In this document: positions 34,035 to 42,677 of the stretch, piece after piece | Numbering within the stretch: position 1 is the stretch's first letter | How the letters are laid out: every line of letters begins with the position of its first letter | From: a bacterium D16-51 | GTDB lineage: Bacteria > Bacillota > Clostridia > Lachnospirales > Lachnospiraceae | Direction of reading: 5' to 3' | NCBI GenBank assembly: GCA_003612285.1 | Contig: RAYE01000045.1 | Location: 1 to 49,864 of the forward strand | Length of the DNA stretch: 49,864 nucleotides | Position numbers and translations under genes: made by a program | The notes under the pieces: model-generated | Told to the model about the DNA's origin: nothing | What the model saw: only the letters and a program-made list of their open reading frames with translations | Database searches by the model: none

Positions 34035-35501
34035 ATGGCTGATTTGGAAAGGGCAAATAAATATCAGGAAGAAAACAGGATTGAGAAAAGCAAGAAACCA
34101 GTATTTCATGTTGCTCCTCCAGTAGGCTGGATGAATGACCCTAATGGTTTTTCCATATTTCAGGGAAAAGTTCATTTGTTTTATCAGTACCACCCATATA
34201 GCGATGCCTGGGGGCCTATGCACTGGGGGCACTATGTGTCCGAAGATTTCGTGGAATGGAAGGAGCTTCCGGCAGCTTTAGCGCCGGATACAGGCTATGA
34301 TGCTGCCGGATGTTTTTCCGGCAGCGCTATTGGGGCAGAAGAGGGGCATATGCTGATTTATACTGGAGTTATGGAAAAAGAGGGGGCAGATGGGAAAAAA
34401 GAGATGGTCCAGCAGCAGTGCCTTGCGGTAGGGGATGGCATTTGTTATAAAAAGGTGCCGGAAAACCCGGTAATTCCAGCAGAGCGGCTTCCGGAAGGGT
34501 TTTCCAGGAAAGATTTCAGGGACCCCAAAGTGTGGCGGGAAAATGAAACATATTATCTGGCGGCTGGCAATAAAAATGCGCAGCAGGATGGGCAGGTGGT
34601 GCTATTTGAATCAAAGGATTTAAGGGCATGGCGGTATTTATCTGTGCTGGCAGATAATCAGGGAAAATACGGGAAAATGTGGGAGTGCCCGGATTTCTTT
34701 TCTCTAGGACAGAAATATGTCTTGCTGGTTTCCCCACAGGATATGCAGGCAGATGGAAAGGAGTTCCATAATGGGAATCAGGCAATAGCCCTAATTGGCG
34801 AATATGACAGGCAGAACTATCATTTACAGGAAGAACAGGTGGTTTCACTTGATTATGGAACAGATTTTTACGCCCCACAGACATTGGAAACAGAAGATGG
34901 ACGGCGGATTATGGTTGCGTGGATGCAGTCATGGGACATGAATATTAAACCAGAAGAACAGAAATGGAATGGGATGATGACTGTACCAAGGCAGTTGGAA
35001 TTACGTAACAATATATTGTACCAGCGCCCAGTAAAAGAATTGGAGCATTATTACACAGAGGAGGTTGTGTATATAGACAGGGAAATTTCTGGAAGCTGCC
35101 AGTTACCAGGCGTCCAGGGAAGGGTGCTGGATTTGTCAATAGAATTAAAGGAGGGCAGTTATCAGGAGTTTGCTGTTTTCTTTGCACAAAATGAGAAATA
35201 TCATATCAGTTTCCGTTATGTCCGTGCTGCACAGTCTATAGAATTTGACCGGACTTATTCAGGGATGGTAAGGGATGCTGTATGCCAGAGAAGTATGAGA
35301 ATTAAGAAAACAGAGGGAAATCTGAAGCTGCGCTTCCTGTTGGATAGGTTTTCTGTGGAGTTGTTTGTAAATGACGGGATGCAGACATTTACTTCCACCT
35401 TTTATACTCCGCTTGATGCAGAGGATATTGTGTTTGTGTGCGATGGAAAGGTAAAGCTGAACATTAAAAAGTATACGATCGCAATGGATAAGGAACTGTA
35501 G
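34035..35501 (+). CDS. GH32 beta-fructosidase / sucrose-6-phosphate hydrolase
   Basis: 488 residues. The three GH32 signatures are present: WMNDPNG with nucleophile Asp near 35, FRDPK near 161, and the acid-base Glu in WECPDFF near 216. A C-terminal beta-sandwich follows. No signal peptide, so the sugar is cleaved inside the cell after import. AGGAGG lies before the ATG at 34035. Uptake through an ABC importer suggests unphosphorylated sucrose or fructo-oligosaccharides rather than a PTS product. Confidence 0.94.
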   Translation: MADLERANKYQEENRIEKSKKPVFHVAPPVGWMNDPNGFSIFQGKVHLFYQYHPYSDAWGPMHWGHYVSEDFVEWKELPAALAPDTGYDAAGCFSGSAIGAEEGHMLIYTGVMEKEGADGKKEMVQQQCLAVGDGICYKKVPENPVIPAERLPEGFSRKDFRDPKVWRENETYYLAAGNKNAQQDGQVVLFESKDLRAWRYLSVLADNQGKYGKMWECPDFFSLGQKYVLLVSPQDMQADGKEFHNGNQAIALIGEYDRQNYHLQEEQVVSLDYGTDFYAPQTLETEDGRRIMVAWMQSWDMNIKPEEQKWNGMMTVPRQLELRNNILYQRPVKELEHYYTEEVVYIDREISGSCQLPGVQGRVLDLSIELKEGSYQEFAVFFAQNEKYHISFRYVRAAQSIEFDRTYSGMVRDAVCQRSMRIKKTEGNLKLRFLLDRFSVELFVNDGMQTFTSTFYTPLDAEDIVFVCDGKVKLNIKKYTIAMDKEL

Positions 35502-35515
35502 GAAAGATAGAAAAA

Positions 35516-35676
35516 ACAGGGGCTGGAGATACCTTTATGGGCTGTGTTTTGCATTGGGTTTTAAAATATGGACTGGAAAACCTGGATAATAAGAAAATAT
35601 ATGATATGCTGGAGTTTTCTAATGCAGTTTTATAGTAACGACGAGAAGAGGAGCACTGAAGGTTATGTCAGAGTAA
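35516..35676 (+). pseudogene. PfkB-type fructokinase, C-terminal remnant
   Basis: Starting 15 bases after the GH32 stop, one frame reads TGAGDTFMGCVLHWVLKYG and DMLEFSNAVL-stop. The next frame continues TTRRGALKVMSE-stop. TGAGDTF is the anion-hole and catalytic-base motif of ribokinase/PfkB kinases, and the rest matches their C-terminus. Roughly the first 240 residues are gone, and a frameshift adds to the loss. A fructokinase is the expected last gene of a GH32 operon, so fructose must now be phosphorylated elsewhere. Confidence 0.75.
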
Positions 35677-35757
35677 AAGGAAGTATGGGATTTTATACGG
35701 GAAACAAAGGCCAGTTAGCAGGGGGGATGTTTTAATGCTTTTCTGCAATTTTTGCTA

Positions 35758-35786
35758 GGGCACCAGCGCAGGCGGTGCCCTTTTTT
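35758..35786 (+). terminator. rho-independent terminator of the fructoside operon
   Basis: GGGCACC-(9)-GGTGCCC followed by TTTTTT. It lies 80 bases after the kinase remnant. Confidence 0.85.
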
Positions 35787-35918
35787 AATGCTATAGGAAA
35801 TTACGCTGGCGCCCTTTTTTATGAAAAAATGACTGGAAATGATAAGAAAATGTTCCTTATTTGTGTATAATAGGATTGGGCGTGTAGATTGGCACATAGG
35901 CATTATAAGGAGAGCTGT

Positions 35919-37739
35919 ATGAGAAAAGAGAAAAAAGAAAATATTTTAGGAAGCATTTGTAATGCAATTTATCAAATATGGCAGGGAGACCATGCAATCG
36001 TATATTTTTCTTTTTACAAAAATATATCAGAGGAGATTTTCAGTGCGTTATTTGGGATTTACCTGATTAAATTTATCTATGAAAGCATTGAAAAGCGTGT
36101 GGATTTTAGCAAATTATTTATTATGGTCAGTATCTTTTGCATTGTCCATGTTATTATTCATCTGACGTCAGCGTTTCACAGCTACTGCCAGAAGATTGCG
36201 GAGATGAAAGTTTACAGGCATATTTTTCAGAAAGTTATCAAAAGGGCAAAAAGGATTAAGATTGACCAGTATGAAAACCCTGATTTTTATGATAAGTTTT
36301 CAAGGGCGCTAGATGAGGCGTTAGAGCAGGGAATCTGGGGGATGCTTTTTACAACATGGGGTGTTGGGGCAATATTTGGGAGCATTGTTGCCCTGGTAAT
36401 TTTAGCTTCGGTAGATGTGATGCTGATTGTGTTTGCAATCCCGCCTATTATAGGCAGCCTTTATTTTGGGATTGGGGAAAGCAGCGAACAGTTTGCGGCA
36501 CGCAGGGACGAAACGGTTGGGAAAAGGAAGATGGAATATGCCAAACGTGTCTTTTACGAAAAGAAATATGCCAGTGAGCTTCGGCTGTACCCGATTTCCA
36601 GGGTACTTTTTGGCCTGCATAGGGATGGCTATATGGAGCGGTATGAAGAAAATAAGACTCACCAGCGCAAAATTGGAATTTACCGTATTATTGAAACACT
36701 GCTTTTTGCAGGTATTGTCACATTAGGTTCCTATCTATATATTACCTACCGCTTAAAGGTTGCAGGAAGCAGCGCAGTAGCGGCATATATTGCGATGATA
36801 ACGGCAGTAGGTTACGTTGTAAGCTCGGTTAGTGAAGCCATTGAATATTTTTCCAGGGCTGGGAAGCTTTGTATGTATATGAATAATATCAAAGAGTTTA
36901 TGGAGTGCGAGACGGAGGAGGATATAAAAGATGCCGTGCTTCCGTCTGATAATATGGGAGAAATTGTATTTGAAAATGTGTCGTACCATTATGAGGGCAG
37001 TGAGCAAATGATTATTCAGGGGTTAAATGTGAAAGTCCGCCAAGGGGAACATATTGCGCTGGTAGGGGAAAACGGCGCTGGGAAAACCACTTTGATGAAG
37101 CTTTTAATGGGGCTTTATCCGGTTTCAGGAGGCAGGATTTTAGCAGGCGGAAGGGATATCAGCCAGTATGAGCCTTCCGCTTACAGAGATTGCTTTGGGA
37201 CGGTATTTCAGGACTTTCAGATATTTTCCCTTCCATTAGGGGAAAATGTGTTAATGAAGTCGCCGGAAACAGAGCAAGAGCGGCAGCTTGTGGTAGATTC
37301 ACTCAAAAAGGCGCAGTTTGGCGAGGTTTTGGAGAAGATGCCAAAGGGGATTGATACATATCTGACAAAAGAGTTTGAGGAAGACGGATTTGTATGTTCA
37401 GGAGGACAGGCACAGAAGGTTGCAATTGCCAGGGTGTTTGCAAAAAAACCAGATGTAGTCATTCTGGACGAGCCATCCAGTGCGCTTGATCCAATTGCAG
37501 AGTACAATATGTACCGTAATATGATGGAAGCATCGGAAGGGAAAACAGTATTTTTTATATCCCATAGGATGTCTTCTGCGCGGATGGCGGACAGGGTTTT
37601 ATTTTTGGAACATGGGCGCATTGTGGAGGAAGGTACCCATGAGGAGCTGTTAGGGAGGAATGGGCGTTACGCAGAAATGTTCCGGCTGCAGGCGCAGAAT
37701 TACCAGGATGAGATGGGAGGTGGGCTTTATGCAGAATAA
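35919..37739 (+). CDS. ABC exporter half-transporter (first of a pair)
   Basis: 606 residues: membrane domain (about 30-325) with six helices, and nucleotide-binding domain (about 350-600). Walker A GENGAGKTT, signature CSGGQAQKVAIAR, Walker B VVILDEPSSALDP, H-loop ISHRMSS. AAGGAGAG precedes the ATG at 35919. The gene ends inside the start of the next one (11-base overlap), as expected for a heterodimeric exporter. No precursor peptide gene is beside it, so drug, lipid or peptide export all remain possible. Confidence 0.92.
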   Translation: MRKEKKENILGSICNAIYQIWQGDHAIVYFSFYKNISEEIFSALFGIYLIKFIYESIEKRVDFSKLFIMVSIFCIVHVIIHLTSAFHSYCQKIAEMKVYRHIFQKVIKRAKRIKIDQYENPDFYDKFSRALDEALEQGIWGMLFTTWGVGAIFGSIVALVILASVDVMLIVFAIPPIIGSLYFGIGESSEQFAARRDETVGKRKMEYAKRVFYEKKYASELRLYPISRVLFGLHRDGYMERYEENKTHQRKIGIYRIIETLLFAGIVTLGSYLYITYRLKVAGSSAVAAYIAMITAVGYVVSSVSEAIEYFSRAGKLCMYMNNIKEFMECETEEDIKDAVLPSDNMGEIVFENVSYHYEGSEQMIIQGLNVKVRQGEHIALVGENGAGKTTLMKLLMGLYPVSGGRILAGGRDISQYEPSAYRDCFGTVFQDFQIFSLPLGENVLMKSPETEQERQLVVDSLKKAQFGEVLEKMPKGIDTYLTKEFEEDGFVCSGGQAQKVAIARVFAKKPDVVILDEPSSALDPIAEYNMYRNMMEASEGKTVFFISHRMSSARMADRVLFLEHGRIVEEGTHEELLGRNGRYAEMFRLQAQNYQDEMGGGLYAE

Positions 37740-39576
37740 TGCAGGGGCGGCAAAGGAAAAGCTTCCAATAAGCAGGATTCTTAGTAATTATGTATATCTT
37801 TTGAAATATGCCTTTGGGAAAGACGCTGGGCTAATCCTTATGATATTTTTCTCATTTATTTCTGCAGGTGTGGGTTATGCCTGTATGGATACGGTTTTTA
37901 TGAGGGCATTTATTAATTATCTTTCTGATGACAGTTATACGTTCCATCAGACGGCAGTTTTGGTTGCCCTGGCTACGATTGGGATGGCATTTTTGATGGC
38001 TGTGGAGCGGTGTACAGAAAGCTTTGCACAGCCAAGGATTATCCGGATGTCGGGGATGATGCAGGAAGAAATGATAAAAAAAGCAGTCACGATGGATTTA
38101 GTTTGTTATGACTGTGATACCTATTATGATGATTTTGTGGTAGCGGCATCCCAGTTAGAGGATATGGTAATTACGGCAGTTTTTGATTTGGCAAGGATGG
38201 GCAGGAATGTAACTACAGTATTGGTGCTATCGGGGTTAATTACAGTGATTGACCCTGTAATTGCTATTTTTCCGGTGCTTGGGTTTTTAGTAAATATGTT
38301 TTCCAGGTTCCGTATTATGAAGCTGGAATATGATTATGATGTGGAAAAAAAGGAAATTATGCGCCGCGCAAATTATTCCAAAAGGGTATTTTACCAGCCG
38401 GAGTATGCCAAAGAAATTAAGCTTTCCCATATAGAAATACCGCTTGAGAAACAGTTTCACCAGGCGGTTGATGAAACAATTACGGTTTCTAAAAAGTACG
38501 GAGTCCGGATATCCCTGTGGTCGCTGGTAAACTGGATTACGGTGTTTACGTTTCTGTCTATGTTTTGTGTGCCGCTTTATCTTGGGTACATGGCATTGGT
38601 GGCCTGCAGCATTGGGCTGGGGGATGTGGCAGCGCTTAATAAAGCGCAGAGCACTATGCGGAACCAGTTGGACTCTGTAAATTACTGCGTGGAACGGATT
38701 CAGAGAGCCGGGCTTTTTTGTGAGCGTTTCCGCAAATTTATGAATTATGAGAGCAAGATTGAAAAAGCACAGGGGACGGTGCAGGTTCCAAAAAGCCAGT
38801 CTGTTTTGGAAATTAAGGATATGTCTTTCCGGTATGATGGAGCAAAAAAAGATACGCTAAAACATATTAATATGAAGATTCAGGCAGGGCAGAAGGTTGC
38901 CTTTGTTGGGGAAAATGGCGCTGGGAAGTCTACATTTATTAAGCTGCTTATGCGCCTGTATGATGTGACAGAGGGAAGCATCTGTTATGGCGGACATGAC
39001 ATCCGTGAATATAGTACAGAAGAGTACCGGGATATTTTTGGCTCTGTATTCCAGGATTATCAGATTTATGCGGCTTCTGTGCAGGAAAATGTGATGATGC
39101 AGAATGTTGCTGCGCCAGGGCAGGAACTGGTTGAGGCGGCATTGGAACAGTCTGGTTTTTCAGAGAGGCTGAATACTTTGCCAAATGGGGTATTGACATC
39201 TTTGACAAGGGAATTTGCAGAGGACGGTGTACAGCTATCCGGTGGGGAGGCACAGAAGGTAGCGATAGCAAGGCTGTTTGCGAAAAAGGAAAGGATGCAT
39301 ATTGCTATTTTGGATGAACCATCCAGCGCTTTAGACCCAAAGGCAGAATATGAATTAAACCAGAATATCCTGAATAAGGCAGAAGATGCTACAGTTATTT
39401 TTATTTCCCACAGGCTTTCTACGACAAGGGACGCCGACTGTATCTATATGTTTGAAAATGGCGAGATTATTGAACAGGGGACGCATCAGGAACTGATGGA
39501 GAAAAACGGGCAGTACGCAGATATGTTTCGCTGCCAGGCGAAATATTACCAGCAGAACCAGGAAATTATCTGTTAG
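37729..39576 (+). CDS. ABC exporter half-transporter (second of a pair)
   Basis: 615 residues with membrane domain (about 20-330) and ATPase domain (about 355-605). Walker A GENGAGKST, signature LSGGEAQKVAIAR, Walker B AILDEPSSALDP, H-loop ISHRLST. Both nucleotide sites of the pair look catalytically complete. The ATG at 37729 is chosen by its GGGAGGTGGG site inside the upstream gene. Confidence 0.92.
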   Translation: MQNNAGAAKEKLPISRILSNYVYLLKYAFGKDAGLILMIFFSFISAGVGYACMDTVFMRAFINYLSDDSYTFHQTAVLVALATIGMAFLMAVERCTESFAQPRIIRMSGMMQEEMIKKAVTMDLVCYDCDTYYDDFVVAASQLEDMVITAVFDLARMGRNVTTVLVLSGLITVIDPVIAIFPVLGFLVNMFSRFRIMKLEYDYDVEKKEIMRRANYSKRVFYQPEYAKEIKLSHIEIPLEKQFHQAVDETITVSKKYGVRISLWSLVNWITVFTFLSMFCVPLYLGYMALVACSIGLGDVAALNKAQSTMRNQLDSVNYCVERIQRAGLFCERFRKFMNYESKIEKAQGTVQVPKSQSVLEIKDMSFRYDGAKKDTLKHINMKIQAGQKVAFVGENGAGKSTFIKLLMRLYDVTEGSICYGGHDIREYSTEEYRDIFGSVFQDYQIYAASVQENVMMQNVAAPGQELVEAALEQSGFSERLNTLPNGVLTSLTREFAEDGVQLSGGEAQKVAIARLFAKKERMHIAILDEPSSALDPKAEYELNQNILNKAEDATVIFISHRLSTTRDADCIYMFENGEIIEQGTHQELMEKNGQYADMFRCQAKYYQQNQEIIC

Positions 39577-39707
39577 GAAATTTTGTAGGGCTGTATTTCC
39601 ATAAAATACAAATAGATTTGCAATACTTTTGTCATTATTACATAGTATGATACCAAAAGTGCGGTGGGAGACGTCAGTACAACAGACGCAAACTGCCATA
39701 ATATAAA

Positions 39708-39754
39708 CAGCCAGGGTATCCCGAAAAGAGCAGAGGGATGCCCTGGCTGTTTTT
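39708..39754 (+). terminator. rho-independent terminator after the ABC exporter pair
   Basis: A 15-bp stem (CAGCCAGGGTATCCC with GGGATGCCCTGGCTG) around a 12-base loop, followed by TTTTT. Confidence 0.88.
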
Positions 39755-39764
39755 GATAAATTCC

Positions 39765-39793
39765 TTGACCATAAAAGCACGTTATATTATAAT
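39765..39793 (+). promoter_or_regulatory. promoter of the hemerythrin gene
   Basis: TTGACC (39765-39770), 17 bases and TATAAT (39788-39793), about 60 bases before the ATG. Confidence 0.75.
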
Positions 39794-39859
39794 TTTGCCA
39801 GAGGCATCAACATTATTTTGTTGGTGCAAATATTAGTTATTTTAGAGAGAGGTGTAGCT

Positions 39860-40258
39860 ATGAGATATGAACTGACAAAGGATTTGGAAACAGGGAATGA
39901 AATGATTGACTGTGAACACAATGAGCTGCTTCAGGCGGTTAACAACATTGTTGACGCCTGCAATACGGGGAAAGAACGTGAAATTGTAGAGCCTGCTATA
40001 ACGTTCCTTTTAACGTATGTAGATATGCATTTTGAACATGAAGAACAGCTGCAGAGCGATAATAATTATCCGGATATGGCAGGCCATAAGGCATTCCATG
40101 ATAGCTATAAGAAGCAGTTAAAAGAAATTGCAGATCAGATTCCTTTGGATAACCCTACAATTGAAGATGTTGTCAAGCTGAATGGCCATATTGCCGTACT
40201 GGTAAACCATATTCGCGTAGAAGATAAAAAACTTGGTACATACTTGAAGCAGTTATAA
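39860..40258 (+). CDS. bacteriohemerythrin-like protein
   Basis: 132 residues, a four-helix bundle with the di-iron ligands of hemerythrin: CEHNE near 20, HFEHEEQ near 55, HKAFH near 72 and HIRVEDKKLG near 115. It binds oxygen reversibly at a carboxylate-bridged di-iron site. In strict anaerobes it is thought to scavenge or sense oxygen. GAGAGGTG lies upstream of the ATG. It stands as a single gene with its own promoter and terminator. Confidence 0.9.
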   Translation: MRYELTKDLETGNEMIDCEHNELLQAVNNIVDACNTGKEREIVEPAITFLLTYVDMHFEHEEQLQSDNNYPDMAGHKAFHDSYKKQLKEIADQIPLDNPTIEDVVKLNGHIAVLVNHIRVEDKKLGTYLKQL

Positions 40259-40326
40259 AAACGGAGGAAATGCAATGCATATCTGAAGGTGTATGAAAGT
40301 TTCTGGAATGAATTTATAAATGTACT

Positions 40327-40358
40327 CTGGCATCCTGCCTCAAATGGCGGGATGCCAG
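40327..40358. terminator. convergent hairpin
   Basis: CTGGCATCCTGCC pairs with GGCGGGATGCCAG between the hemerythrin gene and the converging Rpn-type gene. No T-run follows on the plus strand. It could serve either direction. Confidence 0.55.
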
Positions 40359-40363
40359 GTTAG

Positions 40364-41287
40364 TTAAATGCCATATTCATCTAATAATTTCTCCTGGTAT
40401 TCAGGATTGTTTGAAGAACGTGTTAAATCATCGAAACGTTTATTAGAAACTAATAGGGCATTTAATTTATTAATACGTTCAATGCCGCGCTGCTCTCCGA
40501 TTTCAATGCCGCGTTGCTCTCCGATTTCAATGCCGCGTTGCTCTCCGATTTTAATACCACGCTCAATACCACGTTTTTCTCCGCGCTGGTCTGCTTCATA
40601 CATAAACTGGTTATAGTCGCGGATTGCTTTTTCGCGGGCTTCATATTCTAACCGTTTTTGTTTATCCTGGCTGATAACCTGTAGTTTTTGGTAAGCACTT
40701 GCAATATAAGGGTCTTTTGTGGCAATCATCTCAAACTCCTCCTTCCGTTCAGCGTTGATGAATTTTGCCCAGAGTAAGACATTATCACTGCTGTCTTTTA
40801 GTTCTTTTGGGAGCTTTGGAAGCTCCAGGACATGGAATTCCATTTTGTCTGTATAGATAAAATGGTGAGTGTCCTCCATAATGTGGAAGCATGAGTAAAA
40901 ATTGGTTTCTTCCTTAAATAACATAAAATCAAGGATGCTGATGCTTACACATTTTTTGAATACATCATATTTTTGGCCCTGCTCAATTTGTTCTGAATAC
41001 ATTTTAGAAAGATAAAACAGGGCGCGGTCTGTCCAAACCTCTAATTTTGACAGTTGGACTTCAATATCGATTTCAGTATCATTATTTAAAAGTACTTTGA
41101 CATCCAGGATGCCCAGTTTGTCTTCTTCATAGGTCTTTTGCAGTTCGGTCTTTAAAAGCAAAGTTTCTTTAATATCGTTTGGATTGAGTTTTAGAATGGC
41201 GGATAAAAAACCTATCCGTGCTTTTTCATCTGACATGATTTCCTTAAAGGCAAAGTCAATCTTAGGTTTCATTAAAAAATCATTCAT
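40364..41287 (-). CDS. Rpn-type PD-(D/E)XK nuclease / putative transposase family protein
   Basis: About 307 residues. The N-terminus KPKIDFAFKEIMSDEKARIG and the nuclease core DTEIDIEVQLSKLEVWTDRA (about 68-87) match the Rpn / PDDEXK-family transposase group (PF12784-like). These are linked to recombination-promoting nucleases in E. coli, but are of unclear function in Clostridia. The C-terminal region carries in-frame repeats of EQRGIEIG. The start is uncertain between ATG 41287 and TTG 41296. Confidence 0.85.
   Translation of the reverse strand: MNDFLMKPKIDFAFKEIMSDEKARIGFLSAILKLNPNDIKETLLLKTELQKTYEEDKLGILDVKVLLNNDTEIDIEVQLSKLEVWTDRALFYLSKMYSEQIEQGQKYDVFKKCVSISILDFMLFKEETNFYSCFHIMEDTHHFIYTDKMEFHVLELPKLPKELKDSSDNVLLWAKFINAERKEEFEMIATKDPYIASAYQKLQVISQDKQKRLEYEAREKAIRDYNQFMYEADQRGEKRGIERGIKIGEQRGIEIGEQRGIEIGEQRGIERINKLNALLVSNKRFDDLTRSSNNPEYQEKLLDEYGI
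40479..40550. repeat. three tandem 24-bp repeats in the Rpn-type gene
   Basis: Units at 40479, 40503 and 40527 differ by at most one base. They encode GEQRGIEI three times, and degenerate copies flank them (ERGIERGIKI). Being multiples of three, copy changes would keep the frame. Confidence 0.85.
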
Positions 41288-41388
41288 AGTTAGCAACCCG
41301 CTCCTAGATGAGCAAAATGCGGATGCGCAAGCAGACGCAAAGAGCGCATAAGCGCGGGTTTTGAGAAGAAAGACTTCTATACAAGGAA

Positions 41389-41428
41389 AGTTCTGAAGAA
41401 TGCGGTGAAATCAGCATTCTTCGGAACT
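41389..41428. repeat. stem-loop upstream of the Rpn-type gene
   Basis: AGTTCTGAAGAATGC pairs with GCATTCTTCGGAACT (one T-G pair) around a 10-base loop. Similar to the GAAGAACGC hairpin at 7788. The rest of 41297-41511 holds no gene. Confidence 0.55.
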
Positions 41429-41511
41429 GTTTGGTGTTTAGGTGGTGTTTGAAGTTATGAAACAATATAATATAAAAATATTTGAGTATTAAAGATACAA
41501 TAAAAACGCTT

Positions 41512-41907
41512 TTATTCATTGATGTCAGGTTCCGCATTAGTAGAAGAACTGGATAATGCTGACATTTTATTATACAGAGAAGTTTGGATATTCTCTGTTT
41601 CGGGGGCATTGGAAAAAAGAAAATCTTTTAATACATTATACCTTATCATCCTGTTTGTATGCTTGTTTAATCCTTCTGAAGATGCTAATTTGTATTTTTT
41701 TAACCAGTCAAAAATTCTTTTTTCGTCATCAGACACATTTAAAGACAAATCCATATTATTATCGAAAATAGAATATAATTTAACAAATTCAGCAAGTTGA
41801 TTTTTAGTAGAGTCAGTTATATCTATTTTTTCACGTTGCATAAAAAACACTACTGAAAATAAAGAATACAATTGTGCTTTTCTTTTCAAGAATTTTAATA
41901 TCTCATC
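41512..41907 (-). CDS. C-terminal part of the DUF262 protein, in the -1 frame
   Basis: After the slippery run the -1 frame reads FVSDEILKFLKRKAQLYSLF and then VVFFMQREKIDITDSTKNQL, ending at 41512, about 130 residues. It is mostly helical and continues naturally from the last DUF262 residues (IDLIKTF). No ribosome site or good start codon precedes it, so it is expressed only by frameshifting, or it is a disabled end. With it the protein would be about 390 residues, close to other stand-alone DUF262 proteins. Confidence 0.6.
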   Translation of the reverse strand, partial: DEILKFLKRKAQLYSLFSVVFFMQREKIDITDSTKNQLAEFVKLYSIFDNNMDLSLNVSDDEKRIFDWLKKYKLASSEGLNKHTNRMIRYNVLKDFLFSNAPETENIQTSLYNKMSALSSSSTNAEPDINE

Positions 41908-42677
41908 TGAAACAAAAAAGTTTTAATTAAATCTATAGCAGAAATAATGGCACATTTGTCATTTTCAGCATCAGTATAATTATTTTGCAAATCCTCATAT
42001 GCTTGGTTTAAAGCACGTTGGTCAGTTTGGTCAATGATTCCTTGACGATATAAAAGGACTAAGCTTCCGCAAAATTCAACATCTTTCATACGTTTAATAT
42101 CTGTATTATTGAATAGTTTATATTTTTCCCAAAATGGAAGTTCAGATAATTCCCTCGTTAATGCTGCAAAATCGCCAGATATACTATTGCGTTTTTCCTG
42201 GTCATTAAGGTTATAATCTGTTAAATTCAGCCTTCGGAACATATTAACAATATTTTCACGTGTTGCCCTTCTGTCAATTTCTATAATCATTAATTTATAG
42301 TTCCAAAAAGCTTGGCGGGTCTTGGCGGGAAGATTTTTGAAAAACATATTTCCATAGGATTCTTTTGGTTCATCTTCCATTAAATATTGTTTTTTGAGTT
42401 TGAATTCATTTGATATGAAGCTGGTTATAGCTTTGATACGTTGTTGGCCATCAACAATGTGTATAATGGACTCCCCTGTTTCAGGGTCAGTTTCAGCGGG
42501 CCAAAAAAACAATTCTGGAATTATTAAATTAAGTAAAATAGTTTCAATTAGTCTAATCTTATCTTTTTCGCTCCATACAGCTCTGCGTTGATAAGTATTG
42601 TCTATGATTAAAGTTCCATTTCCATACATTTTATGGATTTCATTAATGGTTTTGTGATTGCTTGAAAAATTAAACAT
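41895..42677 (-). CDS. DUF262 domain protein (N-terminal frame)
   Basis: 260 residues in the zero frame. The DUF262 core has IIDNTYQRRAVWSEKDKIRL (about 26-45) and the hallmark HIVDGQQRIKAITSF (about 72-86), as in GmrS-type and ParB/Srx-like enzymes proposed to use NTP hydrolysis. No HNH (DUF1524) domain is present. GGAGG lies 6 bases before the ATG at 42677, which overlaps the nucleotidyltransferase stop by 8 bases. The frame ends soon after an ACT-TTT-TTG run, past which homology continues in the -1 frame. Confidence 0.8.
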   Translation of the reverse strand: MFNFSSNHKTINEIHKMYGNGTLIIDNTYQRRAVWSEKDKIRLIETILLNLIIPELFFWPAETDPETGESIIHIVDGQQRIKAITSFISNEFKLKKQYLMEDEPKESYGNMFFKNLPAKTRQAFWNYKLMIIEIDRRATRENIVNMFRRLNLTDYNLNDQEKRNSISGDFAALTRELSELPFWEKYKLFNNTDIKRMKDVEFCGSLVLLYRQGIIDQTDQRALNQAYEDLQNNYTDAENDKCAIISAIDLIKTFLFQMRY

